In this document: positions 11,264-22,229 of the stretch, one piece after another | How positions within the stretch are numbered: the first letter of the stretch is position 1 | Layout of the letters: each line of letters starts with the position of its first letter | Position numbers and translations under genes: made by a program | Assembly: GCA_964019155.1 (NCBI GenBank) | Contig: OZ025245.1 | Coordinates: forward strand, 9,155,631 to 9,219,630 | DNA: 64,000 nucleotides | DNA from: Osedax fenrisi | Lineage: Eukaryota > Annelida > Polychaeta > Sabellida > Siboglinidae | Direction of reading: 5' to 3' | Notes under the pieces: generated by a model | Database searches by the model: none | Told to the model about the DNA's origin: nothing | The model's input: the letters and a program-made list of their open reading frames with translations, nothing else

Positions 11264-12324
11264 TTACTTATATAATTTTACTTATTGATACATATTTTTA
11301 ATTCTTTACATAATTCATTTTTAACTTGACTTATTGATATATATTTTTATTCTTTACATCTTATTTATTTATATTTACATTTTTTACTCATGAGAATCTA
11401 ACTTATCTAGAATATGATGATTGGGTTCTCGCAAAAACAAATACATTTGTTTATTAACTTCTCCATTATTTCATGCTTTACAACATGACATAATAAATCT
11501 GATTTATATGTTATTGTTGACTTACATTATAGCTGATTGCTGAAGCATGCTTCTTATTTTCTATCACTACAATACAACGAGAATTTTCTTTCAAAGAGTT
11601 ATTGTGGTAAATAGTTGATTCATTAATTAATTCTTAAATATGCAATCGCATCTTTAAACTTAATCATGGACGAAGTGACACATTTTCCAACTTGATTGTG
11701 ATTAATTTTTAAATGAAAAACACATGGTAGGATATATACCTATATACAATCGGCAATTTAAAGATTCATTATAGAATAACCAATAATATGTGTGTAACCA
11801 TTTTATTTGAAATGTACGAGTATTTTCATTTTCTTAATGTACTTTATAAACGAAATATTTTATGGATTGTTGTGCGAGTATTTTCTTTAGCAGAGGATAC
11901 CTTTCTTTGTGTGTTGTATTGTTAATTCATTATAAATAGTGCCAATATCTTTAAATTAGATTAAAATTAATGAATATACTTAAAATAAAATATGTATAAA
12001 CCTACCTATAATATCAATTATAGGTTTTGCTGATTTAACCATATTATCTATTTTAAAATCATATATTTGACAATCATGAGGGGGGGGGGGGGCTATAGCC
12101 CCCCTAGCCCCCCCCTGTATCCGCCCCTGCTTATGGTATACAGAATTATTATAATATAGGTTTTTCATAAAAACATATTTAAATAAATTGTATCTGAATT
12201 ATGAGTTCTACAAAAAGGTTAGTATATTTACTTAATTGATAATTATTAATAATCAATATATTAAAATGGATTCATGAATAATTATAATATTTATATAATT
12301 TAATATTTAAAAATTATAATTATT

Positions 12325-12326
<2 letters not shown>

Positions 12327-12380
<54 letters not shown>
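12327..12380. repeat. (TA)n microsatellite
   Basis: About 26 TA units just outside the right end of hAT-like copy 1. Confidence 0.95.
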
Positions 12381-12384
<4 letters not shown>

Positions 12385-12718
12385 ATAAAGTCAAAGTTGT
12401 AGATATATCGATTAATGTAATATACATTTTAATGCATTTAGCATTACGTAATAAATCGATATATCTACATAAAAACTTAAGTTTTTAATTTAAACTAAAT
12501 TTCGGTGTCACGCTCTATGTTAATTGCATAGCCAAATCCAATGTTTGTTTTTCTTGTATTTTACATTTTTATCGTCTGTAAATTATATTTTGTTATTTTT
12601 CTATAGAATAAATTCCACTCGGTGAAATTGATCATTCTTCGGTCTGGATCTCATCGGGTAGGTACTACTATTATTATTATTATGTTATATTAAACAGGTA
12701 TTATAACATTCACCTTAT

Positions 12719-12765
<47 letters not shown>

Positions 12766-12972
12766 TTATAATGTTTTGATTCAACGATAATATTTGATAA
12801 TTATTATTGTATTATCTTTACATTCTATATTAATATGATATTTTTTAATTATTAACTCTTTTCCACATAATATATTTTTATATTACGTTTATATTATCTT
12901 TTTTTTTCAAATAAATATTTTTAGATATTGCATAAGCATATGTTATTAATATGTTTTTTGTTCTAATAATAG

Positions 12973-13056
12973 GTTTAGCATACAATTGGATAATACGGAA
13001 TATAATGCTTTAGATATAATAATAAACACTGAAGAAAGTACCGCGGTGTTCGAAAT
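12973..13056 (+). CDS. Gene 2 candidate extracellular exon
   Basis: A pyrimidine-containing acceptor (tgttctaataatag) and a near-ideal donor (AT|gtaagtat) bound 84 nt that are open only in phase 2 to phase 2, giving 27 codons (FSIQLDNTEYNALDIIIN, then TEESTAVFE). The alternation of polar and aliphatic residues suggests beta strands of an extracellular domain. Its phase matches the next candidate exon at 14077. No homologue is recognised. A second tRNA-like SINE begins 40 bp downstream. Confidence 0.45.
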
Positions 13057-13060
13057 GTAA

Positions 13061-13097
<37 letters not shown>

Positions 13098-13375
13098 GTC
13101 TGGGGTCGATGGCTCGGTGGGACAACCAAAAGCTAGTAAGCCAGAGGTCCCGGGTTCGACTCCAGGTAGTTCTTGATTTTCTCTTGTGTTTATAAAGAAC
13201 TTAATAAACGATAAATCAAAACACAAGAAAAAAAAAAATTACTATTTGTATTGTATTGTCCTGGGCCCCCTCTCACAGTTATTTACAACATGTACAAGTC
13301 TATGACTTCTTGAGGGGTCCATTTGTATCCGCTATTTGTATTGTATTCAATAAGTATAAGAGCTTTCAATGAATA
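13098..13375 (+). mobile_element. tRNA-derived SINE, second family
   Basis: Head: A-box-like tggctcggtggg and B-box-like gggttcgactcc at 13105-13166, separated by aagctagtaagccagaggtc. An A-rich segment (13221-13240) and a body with two tttgtattgtatt repeats follow, ending in (att)n. Unlike the first family, no other copy was noticed in this window. A decayed true tRNA is the alternative, but the attached body argues for a SINE. Confidence 0.6.
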
Positions 13376-14076
13376 AATATTATTATTATATATACTATTT
13401 TGAACCTATAAAACTATGTATATAGTTTTTTAACTTTTTTTTTATATCAGTATTTATTATAGATATATATTATTTTTTTATTTTATATAATATATATTTA
13501 TATTATAACATGCTTTACTTAGTCCATTAAGTATCACTCTTATAATATAGCATAATAATACATTTTTAATATATTTTTCAAAACATGGTGAATGGTGAAT
13601 TTTTTAAATTAAAAAAATATATTATATTATTAATATAATTGTTTTTTTTTTTGCTTTTTATTCACGTTAACGTAAATTTACTACTAGGCAAATTTAAATG
13701 TACTACTATAGTCAATTTACTACCAATTCCTACATTATTATGTAGTGAATTCTTGAATTACAAACTTAAATAATAGATTAGTAAACAAATAATCTTAAAA
13801 TAAATAAAATAATCTAAAACTTAAATAAACAGAGCTACGTGTTAATGGCGAATATGTGACGTAACGAAGGTGAAGCATTTCGCTAATACGCTTCATTGAT
13901 ACTCGACGATCGTATTGTGAAGCTGGCCGACTATCGCGTCATTCGTTACATAACGTTAGAGTTGCGTAATCGTCGGTTACGCAATATTTAATAATTAACG
14001 CGCGCTGCGAAAACCGAACGATTTAAAATTAAAATTTCATATTCTAAATAAAATACAATAACTCTCGATTATTTAG

Positions 14077-14150
14077 TGCCTGTATGCGAAATTCTTCAAT
14101 TACGTCACTCTTGCGAGCACGCCTAGAACAGGGGTTACGTCATAATGGAG
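14077..14150 (+). CDS. Gene 2 candidate juxtamembrane extracellular exon
   Basis: The acceptor is ctctcgattatttag and the donor GAG|gtgaag. The exon enters in phase 2 and leaves in phase 1, fitting both neighbours. It encodes 24 full codons, ACMRNSSITSLLRARLEQGL then RHNG, with one Cys and one NSS glycosylation sequon. The open frame continues past the donor, and a later donor at 14209 is an alternative that breaks the phase chain unless a weak acceptor at 14131 is used. The shorter exon is preferred because it has the best splice sites. Confidence 0.45.
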
Positions 14151-14362
14151 GTGAAGTTTCTGTTGGTGTACTTCCTGTGGGACCGCGTTACGCCGTGTGC
14201 TGGCCAAGGTTGTTCAATGCACACGCACACAAATACACGCTAACACTTATACACACGCATACACACATCTGCATATATTGAAAATATTCACACACACACA
14301 CACACATATATATAGTATGTAATAATATACGCATATGATTACGTAATGTGTGATTTCAATAG

Positions 14363-14398
14363 ATGACGACGAAGATGATCTCATAAGAAGTCGAAACG
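14363..14398 (+). CDS. Gene 2 candidate acidic linker exon
   Basis: A 36-nt exon between gtgatttcaatag and G|gtttat, phase 1 in and phase 1 out. It encodes DDEDDLIRSRN, an acidic then basic stalk directly before the membrane span. The phase is right for the TM exon at 14677. Microexon calls are weak without transcripts. Confidence 0.4.
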
Positions 14399-14477
14399 GT
14401 TTATATAATACTATAATGCTATAATGGAATCAATTATAATTATATTTACTATAATGTGAAATATATGTATATATAAC

Positions 14478-14478
<1 letters not shown>

Positions 14479-14536
<58 letters not shown>
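14479..14536. repeat. (TA)n followed by (TG)n microsatellite
   Basis: About 27 TA units grading into gtgtgtgtg, within a gene 2 intron. A CA-type tract (acacacacac) lies at 14290-14306. Confidence 0.95.
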
Positions 14537-14546
<10 letters not shown>

Positions 14547-14676
14547 ATTTGTGCGCATTTATGTATGCGCGCATGTGTGAGCGTGTGCCGCACGTACGCC
14601 GTACGTTATGACTCATCAGTAAACAGCGTATCGTATATCATGACTCATCAGTAAACAGCGTCCCACACGTTCACAG

Positions 14677-14755
14677 GTTTCGTTATATCGGTTGCGGTTC
14701 TGGTGGCGTTGCAGGTTGTGTCATTCCTGTACATATTCGGATACCGTGATCTCAG
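14677..14755 (+). CDS. Gene 2 transmembrane exon
   Basis: The acceptor is cacacgttcacag and the donor AG|gttaca. The exon has two bases, 25 codons, then two bases, so phase 1 in and phase 2 out, exactly as in genes 1 and 3. The peptide FVISVAVLVALQVVSFLYIF followed by GYRDLR is a clear membrane span with a basic cytoplasmic flank. It joins the exon at 17157 to make Leu-Arg-Arg-Phe-Leu. The other two frames either stop or lack hydrophobicity. Confidence 0.65.
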
Positions 14756-14783
14756 GTTACATCTATAGTTGTTACGTAATAGT

Positions 14784-14905
14784 TATTGGTTATAACATAA
14801 CTAGGTTATAACATAACTAGGTTATAACATAACTAGGTTAATTGATTATACAATGAGTTTTAAAACTCGAGTTTTATACAATGATCATTGTATAATCAAT
14901 TGTAT
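14784..14905. repeat. Short tandem repeat plus palindrome
   Basis: The 16-bp unit ggttataacataacta is present about three times at 14786-14835. An inverted pair with arms ttgattatacaatga and tcattgtataatcaa lies just downstream. Confidence 0.8.
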
Positions 14906-15118
14906 AAACGGTTTTATAATTTATTTTCATTCGCCTTTCTTCGTAAAACGAAATGAATGTTGTTTATAATCTATTGTTATATCTAAAATAGATATTTTAT
15001 AAAAACTAACATTACTAATATTTTAATATGTATTCCAATTCTATTATATTTGTTGAAAAAATACAATATATTTCGCAAGTAACCAAAAAAAATGTACATT
15101 TTTAAATAAAGTGTTATT

Positions 15119-15170
<52 letters not shown>

Positions 15171-15344
15171 ACGAAGCCCCTATATTCTAACAAGCGCTTT
15201 ATATAAGCTAACATATCGATTAGCTAACAATTTTTTGCATATATGGAGGGTATACCTTCAATATAATCTTATCGATATAATATGTTTTTCACTTAAGTTT
15301 TTTACTTTTGTTAATTTAGTAAATAATAATGATTAAATGATCAA

Positions 15345-16480
15345 CTATGTAAGTATATTTCCATAGTTTAATGGTAGGAAAATACTATTATATATAATTA
15401 TCAATGAATTTGTTTTAATGAATTTGCTCACCTTAGAAATTAAAAATTTAATTTGGGAAAGTTTGTTATTTAATTTAATAATATGATTTTTAAAATCAAG
15501 TTTACTATCAAGATTAATACCAGGATATTTATAATTATATACGTCATTTATTAATGAAATTATATTGTTTGGATGTTTATTTGAGTTGACATTTATCATT
15601 TCTGTTTTAATAATATTGAGTTTTAACTTATTATATTTATACCATTTTTCTATTTTTATTACGGTTTTTAATTACATTTTTTATTTCTATATTATTATCA
15701 GCTGTAAAAGTTATAGCAGTATATCTGCATATACTGTAAATTGTACATTATTATCTTTTAAATATAATGGTAGATAATTGACATCATTGATTAATACCAG
15801 GATATTTATAATTATATACGTCATTTATTAATGAAATTATATTGTTTGGATGTTTATTTGAGTTGACATTTATCATTTCTGTTTTAATAATATTGAGTTT
15901 TAACTTATTATATTTATACCATTTTTCTATTTTTATTACGGTTTTTAATTACATTTTTTATTTCTATATTATTATCAGCTGTAAAAGTTATAGCAGTATA
16001 TCTGCATATACTGTAAATTGTACATTATTATCTTTTAAATATAATGGTAGATAATTGACATCAATGATAAATAGTAAAGGGCCTAGTATGGAGCCTTGGG
16101 GTACACCAATATCATTAGTTATAATATCAGATTCGGTTATGTTAACTTTAATTAGGTGAGTTATATTATGTAAATAGTTTTTTATCAGTTTAAGAGGAAT
16201 CCGTCTAATTCCATATTTATCTAATTTTCTTATTATAATAGAATGGTCAATAGTATCAAATTCTTTACTTAAATCTAAAAATAAGGTATTTATTGCATAA
16301 TTTTCTTTTTTATTTTCCATTATATGGTTGAAAATATCTAGTGTAGTTTAAGTGGTATTATGTTTTTTAAGGAAACCATATTGGGTAGTATTTATTATGT
16401 TATTATTTTGTATGAATTGTATTAGTCTATTATATATTATTTTGTCTAGTATTTTAGATAGTTGACTTAATATTGATATT
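15345..16480 (-). pseudogene. LINE reverse transcriptase fragment (decayed, L2/CR1/jockey-like)
   Basis: The minus strand encodes RT pieces: LFLDLSKEFDTIDHS, GVPQGSILGPLLFII and a damaged catalytic box (YADILL for YADDT) between 16320 and 15988. Further on, at 15599-15345, it encodes the region after the catalytic core (GINLDSKLDFKNHI and NSIFLPLNYGN). Stops and a 277-bp internal tandem duplication break it. It lies in the intron between the gene 2 TM and tail exons. Confidence 0.72.
15512..16063. repeat. Perfect 277-bp tandem duplication inside the LINE fragment
   Basis: The segment beginning gattaataccagg at 15512 is repeated from 15789, an offset of 277 bp. The two units read identically by eye through aattgacatca. 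Because the surrounding LINE is decayed, the duplication is much younger than the insertion, or it is an assembly artefact. Confidence 0.9.
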
Positions 16481-16552
16481 GCTCACTAATATATTTTAAC
16501 ACCCATAAATAAATACCTATATATATATATATATATATATAGAAACTGTAAA

Positions 16553-16720
16553 CAGGAGTAGATGTAAGATGTACAATGTACAATGTCCAATTTTAAATAC
16601 TTATTCAGACTAGTATACTTTATTATTTAAATGTGAAGGTTTATATAATTATGACCAAAAAAAAGTATGAACCCATCAATTATCCATTGTACAATGTACA
16701 ATGTACATCCTACATCCTAT
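16553..16720. mobile_element. Small MITE with GATGTACAATGTACAATG arms
   Basis: The left end tagatgtaagatgtacaatg and the right end attgtacaatgtacatcc then tacatcc are inverted complements with a few mismatches. Length about 165 bp, no coding capacity. Further gtacaatg / cattgtac words follow to about 16800. Confidence 0.6.
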
Positions 16721-16979
16721 GTATATATTGTAAATGTGCACATTGTGCATTTACTGAGGTGTACAATGCACATGTATGTATTGTACAGTGTATACTGTAC
16801 ACATATAACTAAAATACTACTAATGGTTCCTATATGTATACACGAATATTAACAATACATCATATAATGTAAAAAAATACAATACATATATGTAAAACTT
16901 TATATTATGAATATTAAATACGCCCACTAGTATGTATGCATACGACGTACGTATGCCGTACGTTATACTTGTGTAGTAT

Positions 16980-17115
16980 ACCATATTCGCGTTTATTCAC
17001 GCGAATTTGCGAATATCCGCGTTTTTGTGTAAATAAAACTCATTCGTAATTAGCGCGTATTCGTAAACGCGGATATTTCGTGCGGATATTTCTCGCGAAT
17101 ATTCGCGCGAAGCGT
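16980..17115. repeat. Cluster of CGCGAAT / ATTCGCG palindromic words
   Basis: At least eight copies of ttcgcg, cgcgaa, tatccgcg or their complements fall within about 130 bp, unlike the AT-rich surroundings. They end about 40 bp before the gene 2 tail exon. Function unknown. Confidence 0.7.
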
Positions 17116-17156
17116 GGCCTCCTGGTCAGCCAAGCGTAACCTTTGACCTCACGCAG

Positions 17157-18741
17157 GCGGTTCTTGAGCAGGAGAAGTACGGACACCGTACACGTGCAGG
17201 CCAGCCACAGTAACGGCGCCACGAAAACGTCCAGTGTAATGGCGGGTAAAGGGAAACCGGAGAAACCAGTCGTTAAACCGGAACCAGTCGTTAAACCGGA
17301 ACCAGTCGTTAAAACGGAACCATTAGTAGAAAAGGGTAACGCGAACGATAAAGACAAATGTAATGAAAAAGAAAAAGATACGGAAAAAGAAAAGGAAAAA
17401 GTCGAAAAGGTGAAAAGTCCGAAAGCCGCGCCGAAAATCCTGAAAAAAAATACTAAACCCAGGAAAACGAATAGTTCGTCGAACGATAGCAAAGACTTGG
17501 AGCCGCCTAAGAGAAAGAAAGCCAAGACGAAGCACTACGAACAGACCGATGGTTCCGACGTCGACTCGCTTAACGACTCGAAACCGACGGTGAAAAAGAA
17601 AAAAGACGAATACAAAAAACCGTCCATACTTAAAAGATTCACGAAGATAAAGTTCGATAGCAAACCAGATGTGGTAGAGATAGAGGTAAGACCTACCTTC
17701 GATCGTACGGACACAGCCAACTCGGATATGACCGGCGGTGGGGCCGGTATGCCGTCTAATGACGGAGGGGTCGGTGGTGGTGGTACGGGGACAATGGATA
17801 TCAATCAAAGGGACACGCCCATAAATATGAAATCCAACCAATCGGCGCGAGGCCAGTCGAACCAAGCGGGTCCGGGAACTTTCAATAGAACCGATACCAT
17901 GAACTCCATGAATAAGTTTAGACCTTCGCCCAAAGATAATAGTGCGGGTGGAAACCCTGGAATGGGCGGTCAAATGAATACAGGCGGTGGCCCTGGTGGG
18001 GGTCCACAAAGAAGGCAGTCTATAGGTCAAATGAATACTGGGGGTGGCGGTGGTGGTGGTGGAGGTAGTGGTGGTGGTCCACAAAGAAGGCCGTCAAATG
18101 GTCAAATGAATAATAGTGGTGGTGGTGGTGGTGGGGTTCAACAAAGAAGGCAGTCTGGTACTCAAATGAATCCTGGAAGTGGAGGTGGAGTTGGTGGTGC
18201 TGGAGGTGGTGGTGGGGGTGGTGGGGGTCAACAAAGAAGGCAATCTGGTACTCAAATGAATCCTGGAGGTGGAGTTGGTGGTGCTGGAGGTGGTGGTGGG
18301 GGTGGTGGGGGTCAACAAAGAAGGCAATCTGGTGCTCAAATGAATCCTGGAGGTGGAGTTGGTGGTGCTGGAGGTGGTGGTGGGGGTGGTGGGGGTCAAC
18401 AAAGAAGGCAGTCTGGTACTCAAATGAATCCTGGAGGTGGAGGTGGAGTTGGTGGTCCACAAAGAAGGCAGTCTGGTGGAGTTGGTGGTGCCGGAGGTGG
18501 AGGTGGAGGTGGGGTTCAACAAAGAAGGCCGTCTGGTGCTCAAATGAATCCTGGAGGTGGTGGTTCGAATAGAGGTCAAAGTGGAGGTGGAGGTGGTGGT
18601 GGTTCGAATAGAGGTCAAGGTGGTGGTGGTGGTGGTTCGAATAGAGGTAATAGTGGAGGTGGTGGCGGTGGTTCGAATAGAGGTCATAGTGGAGGTGGTG
18701 GCGGTGGAGGTCAAAATTCCCGTGATCGTCCGAGGAATTAA
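17157..18741 (+). CDS. Gene 2 terminal exon: KE-rich then Gly/QRRQS-repeat cytoplasmic tail (527 aa)
   Basis: The acceptor is tttgacctcacgcag. The exon enters in phase 2 and reads to TAA at 18739-18741. Domains in order: basic juxtamembrane RFLSRRSTDTVH; three tandem PVVKPE repeats; a highly charged Lys/Glu segment; a basic nuclear-signal-like PPKRKKAKTK; then KPSILKRFTKIKFDSKP; then from about residue 190 a Gly-rich region with repeats of (P/Q)QRR(Q/P)SG-xQMNPGG and GGGGSNRG. Each QRRQS is a potential basophilic-kinase site. No enzyme domain is present. The ATG at 17239 gives an alternative cytoplasmic-only reading. Open frames on the opposite strand are compositional shadows of the GGT repeats. 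Confidence 0.65.
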
Positions 18742-18966
18742 AAGTAGGCCGAATTTCAGCGCCGATCTACAAATATCTCGCCGAATTTAAAAAAAGTAAA
18801 CAGTAAAAACTGCAGACTATAAGAAAATTCATTTTATTCAGCACAATAATATACGGTAATATTAATAAGGTTATATCGTATACGTTGTAGTTATATACGA
18901 ATATACATGCGCAGAGAAAAGGGAAGTGATTAAATACTAAGTAGTATCGACATCCAGCGGCTAACG

Positions 18967-18972
18967 AATAAA
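18967..18972 (+). promoter_or_regulatory. Candidate polyadenylation signal, gene 2
   Basis: AATAAA, about 225 bp after the gene 2 stop codon. Chance occurrence is likely in AT-rich DNA. Confidence 0.3.
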
Positions 18973-19618
18973 AACATTAATATAAACAATAAAAAGTAAA
19001 AAGTAATGAAATACTAGAATTCAATCAATTATGAACATGACTGGTTTACTAGCGTAGGCCATTACGTACGACGTAATACAAGTGATGTACGCTACGTGGG
19101 TTATGAAATCACCAACTATTGAATAAATACTAATTCAATAACACATATATATATTTTTATTGAATATTATTTGTACTATATTTACTAAAATCTTATTTTT
19201 AATATTTTATACATGCATATATATATATATATATATGCAACAAAGTTAAGGTTCGTATATGTTTTATTGAAGATAAAGATCTGTATAACAACAAATAATA
19301 ATAATAATATATACTAATCCGATAAGATGCACAACCAATATTGTTTCGATCTCACCCAGCGGCTTTCCTTATGTAGGAAAATAACAAATATTAAATACAA
19401 AACAAATGAAAGAATATACAGACGATAACTTATTTAAATACTAAATATAAATATTTACATGTCTATGCAATTAAAAAGCGTGAATCCTAAAACAATTTAT
19501 GTATGAAAATATATCGATTATATTATGTAACAACCGATTTAATTTGAATTAAATTAAATATAAATGTATATTATATTACTCAATATATTTGCAAACTTAC
19601 CTTTAAAACATATATACA

Positions 19619-19687
<69 letters not shown>

Positions 19688-19761
19688 GTTGATTAATACA
19701 CTTATATATTGGTAGAAATACTTCTTTAGAGTGTAATCAAATAATAATGTTAACAACATAT
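18973..19761. other. AT-rich intergenic DNA
   Basis: Holds a (TA)n tract at 19621-19683 and a few short direct repeats. No gene or element is recognised before the left LTR. Confidence 0.5.
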
Positions 19762-20530
19762 TGTAAAGTTCGTATATATAAATACAACTTTAGATGATAA
19801 TATATACCTGTCAATTACTCCCGATAAATCCCGCCCCTAATAATACTGACCAACCAACGCCGAGTTCAAAAGGTGAAATAGGCGAGCAAACCCGCAGACA
19901 AGAACCGGTACCGTAAACAAGATAACGAGCTCAACATGTAAGATCGATGAGCAAACCCGCAGTCAAGAACCGGTACCGTAAACAAGATAACGAGCTAAAC
20001 ATCGATGGGAAATCCCGCAGGCGAGAACCGGCGAAGTAAATGACTTAGATAAATGATGAACAGCTGGATGTCCAAGATCCGTTTATAGGAATATAAGGAA
20101 ACCCGAAATGGCAAATAGTCAGTCTCTCCCCGGCAACCGTAATGAACACATCCATTCAACACATACACCGGCCAGAACCGCGACTCCGCTTTCGCAGACA
20201 GACTCGCAGTACATCAATTCTTGGAGGGCTCCGGCACCGACCGTCATCGACTAAAGCAAATAATTAATCGTGAGTTGACCCACTCTGTTTTATTATTTAC
20301 TTTGGAAAAACAATATCCATTCATTTAATATTCAATACAAATATAAACTTGTTATTGTCTTGATTATTAATAGCTAGGATAAATAAATACTACTCAATGT
20401 AATACTCCATATATATATAAGAAATTGTTACATAACTATTATGATTCTTTCGACAACCGGTCTGAGTTCATGCTGAAGTAATTCTATCTACTTCGTAACA
20501 ATAAACTTATATAAAACGGGGTATCTTACA
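19762..20530 (+). repeat. 5' LTR of the errantivirus-like element
   Basis: Begins TGTAAAGTTCG, ends GTATCTTACA. It contains a tandem repeat of about 68 bp (gagcaaacccgcag...gataacgagct, at roughly 19880-20020 with a third partial unit), as often seen in U3 enhancers. The following tattggtgagtacgcc (from 20532) is the expected place of the tRNA primer site. Confidence 0.93.
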
Positions 20531-21116
20531 TTATTGGTGAGTACGCCAGTAATAAAGTTTTCAAAACTTTATTTAGACTAAGGTATTCGTTAATGTTAAA
20601 CTGTTTACAAACTAATTAAAGTTGTTTCAGACCTTTAACAGAAATTAATAAATAATAATTTCTTAGAAATTATTAATATTACTTGGTTTAATACAATTAA
20701 GCTAAGATATTGATCAAAGTTGAATTGTTTTTAAAACTAATTGTTTTAACATTTTTACTGCGATTGATAAATAATAATTCATCGATAGGAAATTATTAAT
20801 TATTATTAGTAAGGTTATTCAGTATAACAGATTACGTCTAGGATATTAATTGGTTTTAAAACTAATTATAAGCTACTTATAATTATTTAAAATCTAATTA
20901 ATAAATAATAATTTGTCAGAAATTATTATTAGCACTTAGCGTAATAATAAACGAAATAATTCGAACAAAGAGTAGTAGTAGTTTGTTTATATATTTCTTT
21001 AAGTATTAAAACAGAAATATATTGGTGAAACGCAATACGCACCCAGATATAAAGCTTATAGGATATTGAATAGTTAAGACCCAGTAACTTGTAATATATA
21101 TAAGTCATCTACCGAC

Positions 21117-21275
21117 ATGGCGAATATAGTAGAAAACTCGATTATTAAGTTATATAACAACTACTTAGATGTGGTAGATGGTAGCAATGATGCACTGTTA
21201 TAAGCATGTCTAGAACGCATAAAGGTATTCAGAGGAAATAATGCAACCAAACGGTTTTTAGCATAATTAAGTTTA
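21117..21275 (+). pseudogene. gag N-terminal remnant
   Basis: An ATG at 21117 opens MANIVENSIIKLYNNYLDVV and reads on for about 50 codons with one internal stop and one terminal stop, then runs directly into RT-like sequence. Position after the 5' LTR and leader suggests gag, but no capsid or zinc-knuckle motif remains, so the call rests on position. Confidence 0.4.
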
Positions 21276-21289
21276 TCAACAAAAAAATA

Positions 21290-22110
21290 CATAGTTTAAG
21301 GATATTAACGATATACTAGTAATATATAAGGAAGTATTTTGTAAACAAGGTAATACAAATGGAAGGTGTGAAATAGCACCCATGCGAATATTGACACATG
21401 GTAAACCATTTAAGCGAAATGCATATAGAATTCCACTACTTAAACAATATATAGTCAGAAACATATATATGAGATGCTAGCGGATGGTGTAATAAGGAAA
21501 TCAAATAGCCCATACGCTAGTCCAATACTGCTAGTACCTAAGAGCGATGGTTCAACTATATTTTGTGTATATTTTAGAGAGCTTAACAAGTAGACTATTA
21601 AGGATAGTTATCCGTTACCGAATATGAAGGACATATTCAATAGATTAGGTGGCTCGAGTATATTCTCGACACTAGATCTAAAGGCGGGTTACCACCAAAT
21701 ACCCCTAGTTGAATCATCAAAAGAGAAAACAGCATTTATAACTGATGCATGCAACTACAGTATAGGCGACATTTTAATACAAACAGATGACTCAGGGGTC
21801 GAAAAGATCATTCAATATGTATCTAAGACTCTGAATAGTGCACAGTTAAGATGGCCAGTTATAGAGAAGAAAGCTTTCGCAGTAATATACACATTAAGAA
21901 AACTTTGTACATACCTATACGGCGCTAAGTTTATAGTTTACACAGATCATAAACCAATAATTTAAGATACAAAGGTGGGCAATCGAATTAGAGGAATTCG
22001 ATTGCGAGATAAGGTATAAGAAACGTTCGGAAAACCAGAGGGCTGATTTTATGTCTAGAATAAGGAATGAGATACATAGCGGCAATAGAGGAATATGATA
22101 AAATAAGTGC
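21290..22110 (+). pseudogene. pol remnant: RT N-terminus fused to RNase H
   Basis: RT segments before the catalytic core are readable (SPYASPILLVPKSDGS, then DSYPLPNMKDIFNRLGGSS, STLDLKAGYHQIPL, EKTAFIT). The frame then passes directly into RNase H-like sequence (DACNYSIGDIL, YTDHKPI) inside one open frame, 21624-21965. The fingers-to-palm part with the YxDD box is therefore deleted in frame. A TAG in the conserved pre-palm region and a frameshift after the last motif add further damage. The enzyme cannot be active. Confidence 0.8.
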
Positions 22111-22229
22111 AGTCATGAAGCTACGAAATTAATAGGAAGACCTGAACCTAAGAGTAATAGGACGTGAACAAAGGGTAGAGTTTCCGATATTATGGGAACT
22201 CTGAGAAAACGAATACACAATTATAGATG

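Larger units (their letters stand above)
7825..12129 (-). mobile_element. hAT-like transposon copy 1 (ZMYM1/DUF4371 type), with nested insertions
   Basis: The terminal repeats are caggggcggatacagg at 7825 and the complement cctgtatccgcccctg ending at 12129. The flanks CTTAT (7820-7824) and CTTAT (12130-12134) are an exact 5-bp duplication. A G-run follows each end. The interior matches copy 2 at 27048-29121 in opposite orientation: 11290-12129 is the 5' part and 7825-9130 the 3' part. Between them lie a foldback element (about 9133-9360) and an L2-like LINE (about 9365-11280). The transposase is broken and cannot be functional. Confidence 0.82.

Noticed and set aside
12607..12657. Upstream exon of gene 2 (tttttctatag acceptor, CGG|gtaggt donor)
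   Set aside because: Open only in phase 0 to phase 0, which cannot join the phase 2 exon at 12973 without a stop. Kept out of the gene model.
18020..18714. Minus-strand genes opposite the gene 2 tail (His/Gln-rich and Thr/Ser-rich frames)
   Set aside because: They are complements of GGT/GGA codon repeats; several frames are open together for compositional reasons and none has splice or start context.
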